Of a stretch of DNA of 64,000 bases, positions 1-8,205 are shown piece after piece. Position 1 is the first letter of the stretch; every line of letters begins with the position of its first letter. A program made the translations under genes and the position numbers. This DNA is from Kocuria tytonis (GTDB taxonomy: Bacteria > Actinomycetota > Actinomycetes > Actinomycetales > Micrococcaceae), in the NCBI RefSeq assembly GCF_003226895.2, contig NZ_PNJG02000002.1:620001-684000 (forward strand), given 5' to 3'. The notes under the pieces are model-generated. The model ran no database searches and had not been told where the DNA came from. It saw nothing but the letters and a program-made list of their open reading frames with translations.

Positions 1-176
1 GTGCTGACCTCCGGGTACTGGGAGAGCTGGGCGGCGGCGATCACACCGGCCGGGCCCGATCCCACGATGAGCACGTCCATGGTGTCCGGAAGGTCCTCGG
101 GGCGGTCGATGCCGTGACCGCGGGGCTCCTCGATCCGGGGATCCTCGGAGACGTATCCGTTCTGATGAAAGAGCAT
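1..176 (-). CDS. FAD-dependent aromatic hydroxylase, 5' part only
   Basis: This is the N-terminal 58 residues of a protein that runs off the left edge. It starts at an ATG on the minus strand (176-174). The N-terminus has the FAD-binding Rossmann signature VGSGPAG at about residues 39-45, preceded by an RPEDLP segment. That layout is typical of the phenol 2-monooxygenase / 3-hydroxybenzoate 4-monooxygenase group, which adds a ring hydroxyl using NADPH and O2. The gene diverges from the homoprotocatechuate operon and shares a promoter region carrying two putative GntR sites. I infer that it makes the catechol-type substrate of that operon. The substrate itself cannot be read from this fragment. 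Confidence 0.7.
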   Translation of the reverse strand, partial: MLFHQNGYVSEDPRIEEPRGHGIDRPEDLPDTMDVLIVGSGPAGVIAAAQLSQYPEVS

Positions 177-281
177 GCCTTCTCCTGCGTTCTGGGATGG
201 TGTGGGCCGAGGGCCCTGCCCGGGAGGAGCCACGTTGCTCGTTCCGCGGGGAGCCGGTGGGAGGTCGAGGGTGTAATGCGG

Positions 282-293
282 ATCATATACGAT
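282..293. promoter_or_regulatory. Putative GntR operator, copy 1
   Basis: The near-palindrome ATCATATACGAT sits about 105 bp upstream of the divergent hydroxylase start. Its TATA core with ATC/GAT arms resembles sites bound by FCD-type GntR repressors. A second copy lies at 447-458. The rest of the 177-497 gap shows no gene. Confidence 0.5.
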
Positions 294-446
294 GTGTGAG
301 CTGAGTGACAGACTGCCGCCGGAAGTCGCGCCCGTGTGCCGCACCCCGGCCATCGGTTGCAGGCCCGGATCGAGGGGGATCGGGAGACATTCCGCGCCAC
401 CCCGGCGACAATGGTGTGAGCCGGACCACTTGCTCAGCCTACCCGG

Positions 447-458
447 ATAATATACGAT
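447..458. promoter_or_regulatory. Putative GntR operator, copy 2
   Basis: ATAATATACGAT matches copy 1 at 11 of 12 positions and lies about 40 bp upstream of the GTG start at 498. It is in an AT-rich stretch that probably contains the operon promoter. The likely ligand is the product of the GntR gene at 2079-2768. Confidence 0.5.
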
Positions 459-497
459 TTCAAATAACATTCTGACGATCACGAGGAGGCGGTCCCG

Positions 498-2024
498 GTG
501 GCCGAGAACCCCCAGAACGCTCGGAGCACCTCGGAGGGAGCCGTGCGTCCCGTGCCCGTCCACCCCGGCAAGATCATCGCCGTGCACGTGGCCTACGAGT
601 CCCGTGCCGCCCAGCGCGGTCGCAAGCCGGCCGTGCCCTCCTACTTCATCAAGCCCGCGAGCTCGCTGGCCGGTTCCGGTGCCGCGGTGGAGCGTCCCGC
701 CGGCACGGAGCTGCTGGCGTTCGAGGGCGAGATCGCCCTGGTGATCGGTGAGCCCGCCAGGAACGTGTCCCTCGAGGACGCCTGGGACCACGTGGCCGCG
801 GTCACGGCCTCCAACGACTGGGGCCTCTACGACCTGCGGGCCTCGGACAAGGGATCCAACCTGCGCAACAAGGGCCGGGACGGCTACACCTCCCTGGGTC
901 CCGCGCTGATCGACGCCCGTGAGGTCTCCCCGGAGCAGCTGCGCGTGCGCACGTGGCGCAACGGCCAGGTGGTCCAGGAGGACACCACGGCGCCGGAGAA
1001 CATGATCTTCCCGCTCGCCCAGTTCGTGGCGGACCTCTCTCAGCACGTGACCCTGGAGGAGGGGGACGTGATCCTCACGGGCACGCCCGCCGGGTCCTCG
1101 GTGGCACAGCCCGGGGACGTCGTGGAGGTGGAGGTGGACGCGCCGAGCGCGGCCGGGGCGCCGTCGTCGGGCCGCCTGGTCAGCCGCGTGACCGAGGGCA
1201 CCGAGGGCTTCGACGAGGGCCTGGGCGCGATGCCCGCCGTGAACGACACCCAGCGCGAGGAGGCCTGGGGTTCCCGCGAGGCCGCGGGGCTGCCCGAGCA
1301 GGGCACGGAGAACGCACTCAGCCCTGCCCTGCGCGCGATGCTCGACAAGGCCCCCACCGCGGGTCTCTCCGCCCAGCTGCGCAAGCGCGGGCTCAACAAT
1401 GTGGTGGTCGCGGACGTCTTCCCGCAGACCCCCGGCACTAAGCTCGTGGGCACCGCCAAGACCCTGCGTTTCGTGCCCAACCGCGAAGACCTCTTCACGA
1501 GCCACGGCGGCGGCTACAACGCCCAGAAGCGCGCGTTCGACGCCGTGGGCGAGGGCGAGGTGATCGTGATCGAGGCGCGCGGCGAGACCGGTTCCGCAAC
1601 CCTCGGGGACGTCCTCGCGCTGCGGGCGCGCCACAACGGTGCGGCCGGGGTGGTCACGGACGGCGGCGTGCGCGACTACGCGGCGGTGCAGGAGATCGGG
1701 CTGCCCGTGTTCTGCAAGGGCCCCAACCCGGCCGTGCTCGGCCGGCGGCACGTGCCGTGGGAGGCGGACGTGGCCGTGGCCTGCGGCAACGTGACCGTGC
1801 TGCCGGGTGACGTCATCGTGGGGGACGACGACGGCGTCGTCGTGATCCCGCGCGAGCTCGCCGAGGAGGTGGCCAAGGACGCCCTGGCCAAGGAGCACGA
1901 GGACGCCTGGGTGGCCGAGCGCGTGGCCGAGGGGCACCCGGTGGACGGGCTGTTCCCGCCCACGGGGGAGTGGAAGCAGAAGTTCCAGCAGTGGCTGGCC
2001 GAGAACCCGCTGCCCTCCGAGTGA
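498..2024 (+). CDS. FAH-family / RraA-family fusion enzyme of the homoprotocatechuate route
   Basis: This is a 508-residue two-domain protein. Residues about 25-230 are a fumarylacetoacetate-hydrolase (HpaG-like) fold: the acidic metal ligands lie in FEGEI (74-78) and the LTGTPAG strand at 193-199. Residues about 280-480 are an RraA/HMG-aldolase fold with TDGGVRD (387-393) and GDDDGVVVIP (442-451). In enterobacterial HpaG both halves are FAH domains, one for the decarboxylase and one for the isomerase step. Here the second half is RraA, a family that includes oxaloacetate decarboxylases and 2-oxo-acid aldolases. I infer that the fusion does the OPET decarboxylase and HHDD isomerase steps, with the division of labour unproven. 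The GTG start at 498 has a GAGGAGG ribosome site at 483-489. First gene of the operon. Confidence 0.75.
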   Translation: MAENPQNARSTSEGAVRPVPVHPGKIIAVHVAYESRAAQRGRKPAVPSYFIKPASSLAGSGAAVERPAGTELLAFEGEIALVIGEPARNVSLEDAWDHVAAVTASNDWGLYDLRASDKGSNLRNKGRDGYTSLGPALIDAREVSPEQLRVRTWRNGQVVQEDTTAPENMIFPLAQFVADLSQHVTLEEGDVILTGTPAGSSVAQPGDVVEVEVDAPSAAGAPSSGRLVSRVTEGTEGFDEGLGAMPAVNDTQREEAWGSREAAGLPEQGTENALSPALRAMLDKAPTAGLSAQLRKRGLNNVVVADVFPQTPGTKLVGTAKTLRFVPNREDLFTSHGGGYNAQKRAFDAVGEGEVIVIEARGETGSATLGDVLALRARHNGAAGVVTDGGVRDYAAVQEIGLPVFCKGPNPAVLGRRHVPWEADVAVACGNVTVLPGDVIVGDDDGVVVIPRELAEEVAKDALAKEHEDAWVAERVAEGHPVDGLFPPTGEWKQKFQQWLAENPLPSE

Positions 2025-2078
2025 CCTGTCCCTGAGCACCCGCCCCCACTGAGCCCCCCGAGCCGAACCGAGGACCGC

Positions 2079-2768
2079 ATGCCCCTGACCGCGAACGCCG
2101 CACCCTCCAAGGCGCAGCGCGCGTACGACTGGATCAAGGCCCAGATCATGTCCCAGGCGTTCTCCCCGGGCTACCGTCTGGTGCTCGCGAGCATCGCCGA
2201 GACGCTGGGCATGTCCGTGGTGCCGGTGCGCGAGGCCATCCGGCGGCTCGAGGCCGAGGGCCTGGTGACGTTCGAGCGCAACGTGGGCGCGCGGGTGTCC
2301 ATGGTCGACGGCGAGCAGTACACGTACAGCATGGAGGTCCTCGCGGTCCTGGAGGGCGCGGCCACCGCGCTGTCCGCGGCGCACATCACCGCCGAGGACC
2401 TCGCCCACGCGCGGGAGCTCAACGCCTCCATGGAGGCGTCCCTGAAGAATTTCGACCCGCAGACGTTCACGGAGACCAACCACGAGTTCCACCGGGTGCT
2501 CGCGTGCCGGTGCCCCAACGAGCGGCTCAACGACCTGGTCACGGTGGAGTGGGAACGCCTCAACCACCTGCGGACCTCCACGTTCTCGTTCGTCCCGGAG
2601 CGCGCCCGCGCCTCGGTGAACGAGCACCACCACATCCTCCACCTCATCGAGACCCACGCCCCGGCGGACGCCGTGGAGCGTGCCGTCCGCCAGCACCGCG
2701 CCGCGACCCTCGCCAGCTACCTCAGCAGCCGCGAGGACCGTGGTGCGGCGCAGCGGCGCACCGCGTGA
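2079..2768 (+). CDS. GntR-family (FCD) transcriptional regulator
   Basis: The 229-residue protein has an N-terminal winged helix (about residues 8-70, with VPVREAIRRLEAEGLV as the recognition helix and wing). An FCD ligand-binding domain follows. In this family, metal-linked His residues of the FCD helices sense carboxylic-acid metabolites; HEFHR and NEHHHILHL are visible here. The gene lies inside the catabolic operon, 54 bp after the FAH-RraA fusion and 38 bp before hpaE, so it would be auto-regulated. I infer a local repressor released by a pathway intermediate and acting at 282-293 and 447-458. Confidence 0.85.
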   Translation: MPLTANAAPSKAQRAYDWIKAQIMSQAFSPGYRLVLASIAETLGMSVVPVREAIRRLEAEGLVTFERNVGARVSMVDGEQYTYSMEVLAVLEGAATALSAAHITAEDLAHARELNASMEASLKNFDPQTFTETNHEFHRVLACRCPNERLNDLVTVEWERLNHLRTSTFSFVPERARASVNEHHHILHLIETHAPADAVERAVRQHRAATLASYLSSREDRGAAQRRTA

Positions 2769-2806
2769 GACAACCCACCGAATCCACTGATACGAGGAGT
2801 CATCCC

Positions 2807-4342
2807 ATGGCCGCTCTGCAGGACACCAAGCCCGAGAACCTTCCCGAGTCCATCCGCCACTACATCGGCGGCGAGTGGGTGGACTCGATCGACGGGGACA
2901 CGTTCGACGTGCTCAACCCCGTGACCAACGAGCCCTACATCAAGGCCGCCTCCGGCAAGAAGGCGGACATCGAGGCCGCCGTGGCCGCCGCCAAGAAGGC
3001 GTTCGAGGAGGGCCCGTGGCCCAAGATGCTCCCGCGTGAGCGCTCCCGGATCCTGCACAAGATCGCGGACATCGTGGAGTCCCGCGGGGACCAGCTGGCC
3101 GCCATGGAGTCCTACGACTCCGGCCTGCCCATCACCCAGGCGCTGGGTCAGGCCCGCCGCGCGGCGGAGAACTTCCGCTTCTTCGCGGACCTGGTGGTCG
3201 CCCAGATCGACGACGCCTACAAGGTCCCCGGGCGCCAGGTGAACTACGTGAACCGCAAGCCCATTGGCGTGGCCGGTCTGATCACCCCGTGGAACACCCC
3301 GTTCATGCTCGAGTCCTGGAAGCTGGGCCCCGCCCTGGCCACCGGCAACTGCGTGGTGCTCAAGCCCGCAGAGTTCACCCCGCTCTCCGCCTCCCTGTGG
3401 CCGGGGATCTTCGAGGAGGCCGGCGTGCCCGCCGGTGTGTTCAACCTGGTCAACGGCTTCGGCGAGGAGGGCTACGCCGGTGACTCCCTGGTCAAGCACC
3501 CGGACGTGCCCCTGATCTCCTTCACGGGCGAGTCCCGCACGGGCCAGATCATCTTCGGCAACGCCGCCCCGTACCTCAAGGGCCTGTCCATGGAGCTGGG
3601 CGGCAAGTCCCCGGCCGTGGTCTTCGAGGACGCGGACCTCGAGGCCGCGATCAACGCCACGGTCTTCGGGGTGTTCTCCCTCAACGGCGAACGCTGCACC
3701 GCGGGCTCGCGCATCCTGGTGCAGCGCGGGATCTACGACGAGTTCGTGGAGCGCTACGCCGCGCAGGCCAAGCGGGTGAAGGTGGGTCTGCCCTCGGACC
3801 CCAGCACCGAGGTGGGTGCCCTGGTGCACCCGGAGCACTACGAGAAGGTCATGTCCTACGTGGAGATCGGCAAGCAGGAGGCCCGCCTGGTGGCCGGTGG
3901 CGGCCGCCCCGAGGGCTTCGAGACCGGCAACTACGTGGCGCCCACGGTGTTCGTGGACGTCAAGCCGGACGCCCGGATCTTCCAGGAGGAGATCTTCGGT
4001 CCGGTGGTGGCCATCACCCCGTTCGACACGGACGAGGAGGCCCTGGAGCTCGCGAACAACACCAAGTACGGCCTGGCGGCCTACATCTGGACCAGCGACC
4101 TCAAGCGCGCCCACAACTTCGCGCAGAACGTGGAGGCGGGCATGGTGTGGCTGAACTCCAACAACGTGCGCGACCTGCGCACCCCGTTCGGCGGTGTGAA
4201 GGCCTCCGGGCTGGGCCACGAGGGCGGCTACCGCTCGATCGACTTCTACACGGACCAGCAGGCCGTGCACATCAACCTGGGCGAGGTGCACAACCCGGTG
4301 TTCGGCAAGCAGGAGGACGCCGCCGCCAAGACGGACGGCTGA
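2807..4342 (+). CDS. hpaE: 5-carboxymethyl-2-hydroxymuconate-6-semialdehyde dehydrogenase
   Basis: This 511-residue NAD-dependent aldehyde dehydrogenase oxidises the ring-cleavage semialdehyde (CHMS) made by HpaD to the dicarboxylate. The catalytic residues are visible: Glu263 in ELGGKSP and the nucleophile Cys297 in GERCTAGSR. The FTGESRTG cofactor loop is also present. The ATG at 2807 was chosen over the longer open frame because GAGGAG (2794-2799) precedes it and the protein then begins at the family's normal N-terminus. Its place between the regulator and hpaD supports the pathway assignment over a generic ALDH. Confidence 0.88.
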   Translation: MAALQDTKPENLPESIRHYIGGEWVDSIDGDTFDVLNPVTNEPYIKAASGKKADIEAAVAAAKKAFEEGPWPKMLPRERSRILHKIADIVESRGDQLAAMESYDSGLPITQALGQARRAAENFRFFADLVVAQIDDAYKVPGRQVNYVNRKPIGVAGLITPWNTPFMLESWKLGPALATGNCVVLKPAEFTPLSASLWPGIFEEAGVPAGVFNLVNGFGEEGYAGDSLVKHPDVPLISFTGESRTGQIIFGNAAPYLKGLSMELGGKSPAVVFEDADLEAAINATVFGVFSLNGERCTAGSRILVQRGIYDEFVERYAAQAKRVKVGLPSDPSTEVGALVHPEHYEKVMSYVEIGKQEARLVAGGGRPEGFETGNYVAPTVFVDVKPDARIFQEEIFGPVVAITPFDTDEEALELANNTKYGLAAYIWTSDLKRAHNFAQNVEAGMVWLNSNNVRDLRTPFGGVKASGLGHEGGYRSIDFYTDQQAVHINLGEVHNPVFGKQEDAAAKTDG

Positions 4343-4389
4343 GCCCCGCCCACGCAGCACTCCCACGCCGGTCCCACGCCGCTCCGCCC

Positions 4390-4415
4390 CGCCGCGGGCC
4401 GCACGGTCCGCGGCG
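4390..4415. terminator. GC hairpin between hpaE and hpaD
   Basis: An 8-bp perfect stem (4390-4397 with 4408-4415, CGCCGCGG/CCGCGGCG) with a 10-nt loop lies in the 143-bp gap. There is no T-run. It could attenuate or process the operon transcript. Confidence 0.3.
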
Positions 4416-4485
4416 GCGGGCGGCGCCAGAACCCCACGACCCTTTCACTGTCATCACGAGGCACTCTCACCACGAAGGACACACC

Positions 4486-5652
4486 ATGACGAATCCCGCT
4501 GACCGGACGATGACGTCCTCGGGCTTCTATGTTTCGCAGGAAGCCCCGATCACCACCGACAACCCCATCAAGACCCCCTCCGTGCCCGCGCCGGACATCC
4601 TGCGCTGCGCGTACATGGAGCTCGTGGTCACGGACCTCGCGGCCTCCCGCGAGTTCTACGTGGACGTGCTGGGGCTCACGGTCACGGAGGAGGACGAGAA
4701 CACCGTCTACCTGCGCTCGATCGAGGAGTTCATCCACCACAACCTGGTGCTGCGCCAGGGCCCCGTGGCCGCCGTGGCCGCGTTCTCCTACCGCGTGCGC
4801 ACCCCCGAGGACCTCGACAAGGCCGTGGCCTTCTACGAGGAGCTCGGCTGCCGCGTGGAGCGCCGTGCGGAGGGCTTCACCAAGGGCATCGGCGAGTCGG
4901 TGCGCGTGGAGGACCCGCTGGGCTTCCCGTACGAGTTCTTCTACGACGTGGAGCACGTGGAGCGCCTCGCGTGGCGCTACGACCTCTACACCCCGGGCGC
5001 CCTGGTGCGCCTGGACCACTTCAACCAGGTCACCCCGGACGTGCCCCGCGCCACCAAGTTCATGCAGGACCTGGGCTTCCGCGTGACCGAGGACATCCAG
5101 GACGAGCAGGGCACGGTGTACGCCGCGTGGATGCGCCGCAAGCCCACCGTGCACGACACCGCCATGACCGGCGGCGACGGGCCCCGCATGCACCACGTGG
5201 CCTTCGCGACCCACGAGAAGCACAACATCCTGGCCATCTGCGACAAGCTCGGTGCGCTGCGCCAGTCGGACAGGATCGAGCGCGGCCCCGGCCGCCACGG
5301 CGTGTCCAACGCGTTCTACCTCTACCTGCGGGACCCGGACGGGCACCGCGTGGAGATCTACACGCAGGACTACTACACCGGTGACCCGGACAACCCCGTG
5401 GTCACGTGGGACGTCCACGACAACCAGCGCCGCGACTGGTGGGGCACCCCCGTGGTCCCCTCCTGGTACACGGAGGCGTCCCTGGTGCTGGACCTGGACG
5501 GCAACCCGCAGGAGGTCGTGTCCCGCACGGACGACTCCGAGCTCGCCGTGACCATCGGCGCGGACGGCTTCTCCTACACGCGCCCCTCCGAGGGTGAGGA
5601 GTCCATGCCGGACTGGAAGAAGGGCGAGTACAAGATGGGTCACCAGCTCTGA
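4486..5652 (+). CDS. hpaD: 3,4-dihydroxyphenylacetate (homoprotocatechuate) 2,3-dioxygenase
   Basis: This 388-residue type I extradiol dioxygenase is built from vicinal-oxygen-chelate modules. The sequence closely follows the Brevibacterium fuscum Fe(II) homoprotocatechuate 2,3-dioxygenase I know, offset by 23 residues at the N-terminus. The metal triad is conserved: His178 (LDHFNQ), His237 (MHHVAF) and Glu290 (HRVEIYTQ). The C-terminal lid region with DNQRRDWWG is also present. It cleaves the ring to 5-carboxymethyl-2-hydroxymuconate semialdehyde for HpaE. The ATG at 4486 gives an extra N-terminal tail of about 23 residues whose function is unknown; a start further downstream is possible. 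Confidence 0.93.
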   Translation: MTNPADRTMTSSGFYVSQEAPITTDNPIKTPSVPAPDILRCAYMELVVTDLAASREFYVDVLGLTVTEEDENTVYLRSIEEFIHHNLVLRQGPVAAVAAFSYRVRTPEDLDKAVAFYEELGCRVERRAEGFTKGIGESVRVEDPLGFPYEFFYDVEHVERLAWRYDLYTPGALVRLDHFNQVTPDVPRATKFMQDLGFRVTEDIQDEQGTVYAAWMRRKPTVHDTAMTGGDGPRMHHVAFATHEKHNILAICDKLGALRQSDRIERGPGRHGVSNAFYLYLRDPDGHRVEIYTQDYYTGDPDNPVVTWDVHDNQRRDWWGTPVVPSWYTEASLVLDLDGNPQEVVSRTDDSELAVTIGADGFSYTRPSEGEESMPDWKKGEYKMGHQL

Positions 5653-5657
5653 CCCGC

Positions 5658-5704
5658 GACGACGACGCCGCCCGCGCCCTCGGTGGGCGAGCGGCGTCGT
5701 CGTC
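5658..5704. terminator. Long hairpin between hpaD and hpaH
   Basis: A perfect 14-bp stem (5658-5671 with 5691-5704) with a 19-nt loop starts 5 bp after the hpaD stop and ends 32 bp before hpaH. Its arms are the over-represented GACGACGCCGC / GCGGCGTCGTC motif. It may be a partial terminator or an RNA-stability element, lowering hpaHI relative to hpaED. Confidence 0.55.
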
Positions 5705-5736
5705 CACCGCGCACGCACGAACCGAAAGGCAAGGAC

Positions 5737-6522
5737 ATGCTGGACCACGAACGCGTGGTGGCCATCGCGGACGAACTGGCCGCCGCGGAGGCGAACCGCA
5801 CGATGATCGAGCGCCTCACCAAGCGCTACCCGGAGATGACCGTGGAGGACTCCTACGCGGTGCAGAACGAGTGGCGCAAGCGGGCGCAGGAGTCCGGGCG
5901 GCGGCTGGTGGGCCGGAAGATCGGGCTCACCTCCAAGGTCATGCAGGAGGCCACGGGGATCACGGAACCGGACTACGGGGCGATCTTCGCGGACCAGGTC
6001 CACGAGAACGGCTCGGTGATCGAGCACGGGCAGTACTCGAACGTGCGGATCGAGGTGGAGCTCGCGTTCGTGCTCAAGGACGAGCTGCGCGGGCCGCACA
6101 CGAGCATCTTCGACGTGCTGCGGGCCACCGAGTACGTGGTGCCGGCGCTGGAGATCCTCAGCTCGCGGATCCAGATGGAGGGCCGCACGATCGTTGACAC
6201 CATCTCGGACAACGCGGCCCTGGGCGGGATGGTGTACGGCGGCAACCCCGTGGCGCCTGACGCCGTGGACCTGCGGTGGGTGTCTGCGCTGCTGTACCGC
6301 AACGAGACCCTGGAGGACACGGGTGTTGCCGCGGCCGTGCTCAACCACCCCGCGAACGGTGTGGCGTGGCTCGCGAACAAGCTCGCGGCACACGGGGACG
6401 CGCTGGAGGCCGGGAGCATCGTGCTGGCCGGGTCCTTCACCAAGCCCATGTGGGTGCACCCCGGGGACACCGTGCACGCGGACTACGGAGAATTGGGAGC
6501 CATCACGTGTCGCTTCGAGTGA
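5737..6522 (+). CDS. hpaH: 2-oxohept-4-ene-1,7-dioate hydratase
   Basis: This 261-residue member of the FAH-fold hydratase/decarboxylase family adds water to 2-oxohept-4-enedioate, giving 4-hydroxy-2-oxoheptanedioate for HpaI. The conserved RRLVGRKIGLTSKVMQ segment and the following PDYGAIFADQV match the HpaH/MhpD family. The acidic metal residues of the IEVELAFVL strand are also seen. The ATG at 5737 has a purine-rich ribosome site (GAAAGGCAAGG). The stop overlaps hpaI by 16 bp, so the two are probably translationally coupled. Confidence 0.9.
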   Translation: MLDHERVVAIADELAAAEANRTMIERLTKRYPEMTVEDSYAVQNEWRKRAQESGRRLVGRKIGLTSKVMQEATGITEPDYGAIFADQVHENGSVIEHGQYSNVRIEVELAFVLKDELRGPHTSIFDVLRATEYVVPALEILSSRIQMEGRTIVDTISDNAALGGMVYGGNPVAPDAVDLRWVSALLYRNETLEDTGVAAAVLNHPANGVAWLANKLAAHGDALEAGSIVLAGSFTKPMWVHPGDTVHADYGELGAITCRFE

Positions 6523-7343
6523 ACGAGCTGATCCACACCTTCCGCGCTCCGGACGCCGCGAACCTGCCCGGCGTGCTGCCGAGCCTCAAGGACCTCTTCG
6601 CGCTGCCGCGCACCCCTGAGGACCCGGTCACGGGCATCTTCCTGTCCTCGGGCGATCCCACGGCGGCGGAGATCTGCGCGAGCGCGGGCTTCGACTACCT
6701 CCTGGTGGACGGCGAGCACTCGCCCCTGTCCCTGGAGTCCATCCAGGCGCAGCTGCGCGCGATCGCCGGGTACCCCGTGCTCTCCGTGGTGCGGGTGCCC
6801 GCCAACGACGAGGTCATCATCAAGCAGTACCTGGACCTCGGGGTGCAGTCGCTGATCGTGCCCATGGTGGACTCGGTGGCCGAGGCGGAGGCCGCGGCTC
6901 GGTCCGTGGCGTACCCGTCCGCGGGCGTGCGCGGGGTGGGTGCGGCGCTGGCCCGTTCCGGGCGCTGGGGCGGGATCCCCGGCTACCTGCCGCGCGCCCG
7001 GGAGACCATCACCCTGGTGGTGCAGGCGGAGTCCGCGGCAGCCGTGGCGGGCATCGAGCAGATCGCCGCGGTGGACGGGGTGGACGGCGTGTTCGTGGGC
7101 CCCTCGGACCTCGCCGCCTCCATGGGGCTGATCGGGGAGCAGACCCACCCGGACGTCGTCGCCGCCGTGAAGCACGTGATCACCGCGGTGCAGGGCGCGG
7201 GCAAGTTCGTGGGCGTGAACGCGTTCGCGCAGGACCAGGCGCGGGACTACCTCGCCGCGGGCGCGGACTTCGTGAACGTGGGCGCCGACGTCGCCCTGCT
7301 GGCTTCCGGGGCTCGGAACCTGGCGGGGGCGTTCCGGGGCTGA
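6507..7343 (+). CDS. hpaI: 4-hydroxy-2-oxoheptanedioate aldolase
   Basis: This 278-residue class II aldolase of the HpcH/HpaI family cleaves 4-hydroxy-2-oxoheptanedioate to pyruvate and succinate semialdehyde. The family signature FDYLLVDGEHSP is present, as are VRVP, the VPMVDSVAEAEAAARS segment with a metal-binding acidic strand, and FVGPSDLAASMG. The GTG at 6507 lies inside the hpaH 3' end. The N-terminus is longer than E. coli HpaI by a leader of about 25 residues (LPGVLPSLKDLFALPRTPED region). The succinate semialdehyde product would be handled by the dehydrogenase at 43108-44478. Confidence 0.9.
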   Translation: MSLRVNELIHTFRAPDAANLPGVLPSLKDLFALPRTPEDPVTGIFLSSGDPTAAEICASAGFDYLLVDGEHSPLSLESIQAQLRAIAGYPVLSVVRVPANDEVIIKQYLDLGVQSLIVPMVDSVAEAEAAARSVAYPSAGVRGVGAALARSGRWGGIPGYLPRARETITLVVQAESAAAVAGIEQIAAVDGVDGVFVGPSDLAASMGLIGEQTHPDVVAAVKHVITAVQGAGKFVGVNAFAQDQARDYLAAGADFVNVGADVALLASGARNLAGAFRG

Positions 7344-7348
7344 GCCCT

Positions 7349-7370
7349 CCGGGGCATGAATGAACCCCGG
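7349..7370. terminator. Short hairpin after hpaI
   Basis: A 6-bp stem CCGGGG/CCCCGG (7349-7354 with 7365-7370) directly follows the hpaI stop and overlaps the first codons of the next open frame. It marks a possible operon end. Confidence 0.3.
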
Positions 7371-7935
7371 CCGCATTGCCGGGTGGGGCTACGAGGTCGT
7401 CGTCCCGGACCTGTACTCGGACGGTGGGGCGCGGCGGTGCCTGGTTGCCACGATGCGTTCCATGAGCACGGGTAAGGGCAAGGCGCTGGTGGACATCGAG
7501 ACCAGTGGGCAGTGGCTGCTCGCTCAGCCGGAGACCACCGAGGCCGTGGGCATCGTCGGCTTCTGCATGGGCGGGGGCTTCGCGCTGCTGACGTGCGACC
7601 GGGACCGCTACGCCGTGGCGAGCGTGAACTACGGAACCGTCCCCGAGGACGTGGGCCACGCCTGCCCGGTGGTGGGTTCCTACGGTGCGGGGGACCTGCA
7701 GAACCGGGGTGCGGCGCAGAAGCTGGAGGCAAAGCTCGACGCAGCCTCGGTGGGGTACGACATCCAGGAGTACCCGAGCGCGGGGCACGCCCTTTTCAAC
7801 GACTCGATGCCGGGACCTGCCGCCCTGGCTCCGCTGTGGCACGTGGCGGGTTTCGGGGGCACCCGAGAGGACCGCGAGCACGCGTGGCGGAGGATCGAGG
7901 ACTACTTCGCGGCGCCCCTGGGTGCTTCTGCGTAG
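7360..7935 (+). pseudogene. Dienelactone-hydrolase family protein, N-terminally truncated
   Basis: The 191-residue frame has the core of a dienelactone hydrolase: the nucleophile elbow GFCMGGG (Cys), a GAGD segment near the acid position and the catalytic His in SAGHALF. Full-length members are about 230-250 residues and begin with a VVLxHExxGL strand. Here the frame enters directly at the later GYEVVVPDLY strand, right after the hpaI stop. There is no ribosome site before the ATG at 7360, and a hairpin overlaps it. I infer a 5'-truncated remnant, although a short expressed protein cannot be excluded. Confidence 0.65.
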
Positions 7936-8059
7936 GTGTCTGACGACATGACCGGGCAGAGGGCGTGGTGTGCAGTGCGTCGTCGCCCATGGGTGTATGC
8001 ACGTGGAACCGGAAGCGGACGGACCAGACCGCACGCAAGTGGGTGCCTCGCATAAGCGC

Positions 8060-8080
8060 GGAGGCCCCGGTAGGGCCTCC
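8060..8080. terminator. Hairpin in the 7936-8205 gap
   Basis: An 8-bp perfect stem GGAGGCCC/GGGCCTCC with a 5-nt loop. It has no T-run but is placed as a rho-independent-like terminator for the preceding frame. The rest of this gap contains no convincing gene. Confidence 0.45.
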
Positions 8081-8205
8081 GGCAGACAACGCCCCGGTGA
8101 CCGGTTCATCGTGATGACCACGATATTGGCGGGGATTCCGGGTGTCCAGGAACGCGCTCACGCGGGTACCGCAAAGGTGTCCTGGCGCCAGCCTAGAGTT
8201 CCAGT

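Noticed and set aside
7936-8205. 79-codon frame at 7970-8209
   Set aside because: It has no ribosome site, no family resemblance and a terminator-like hairpin in its middle.
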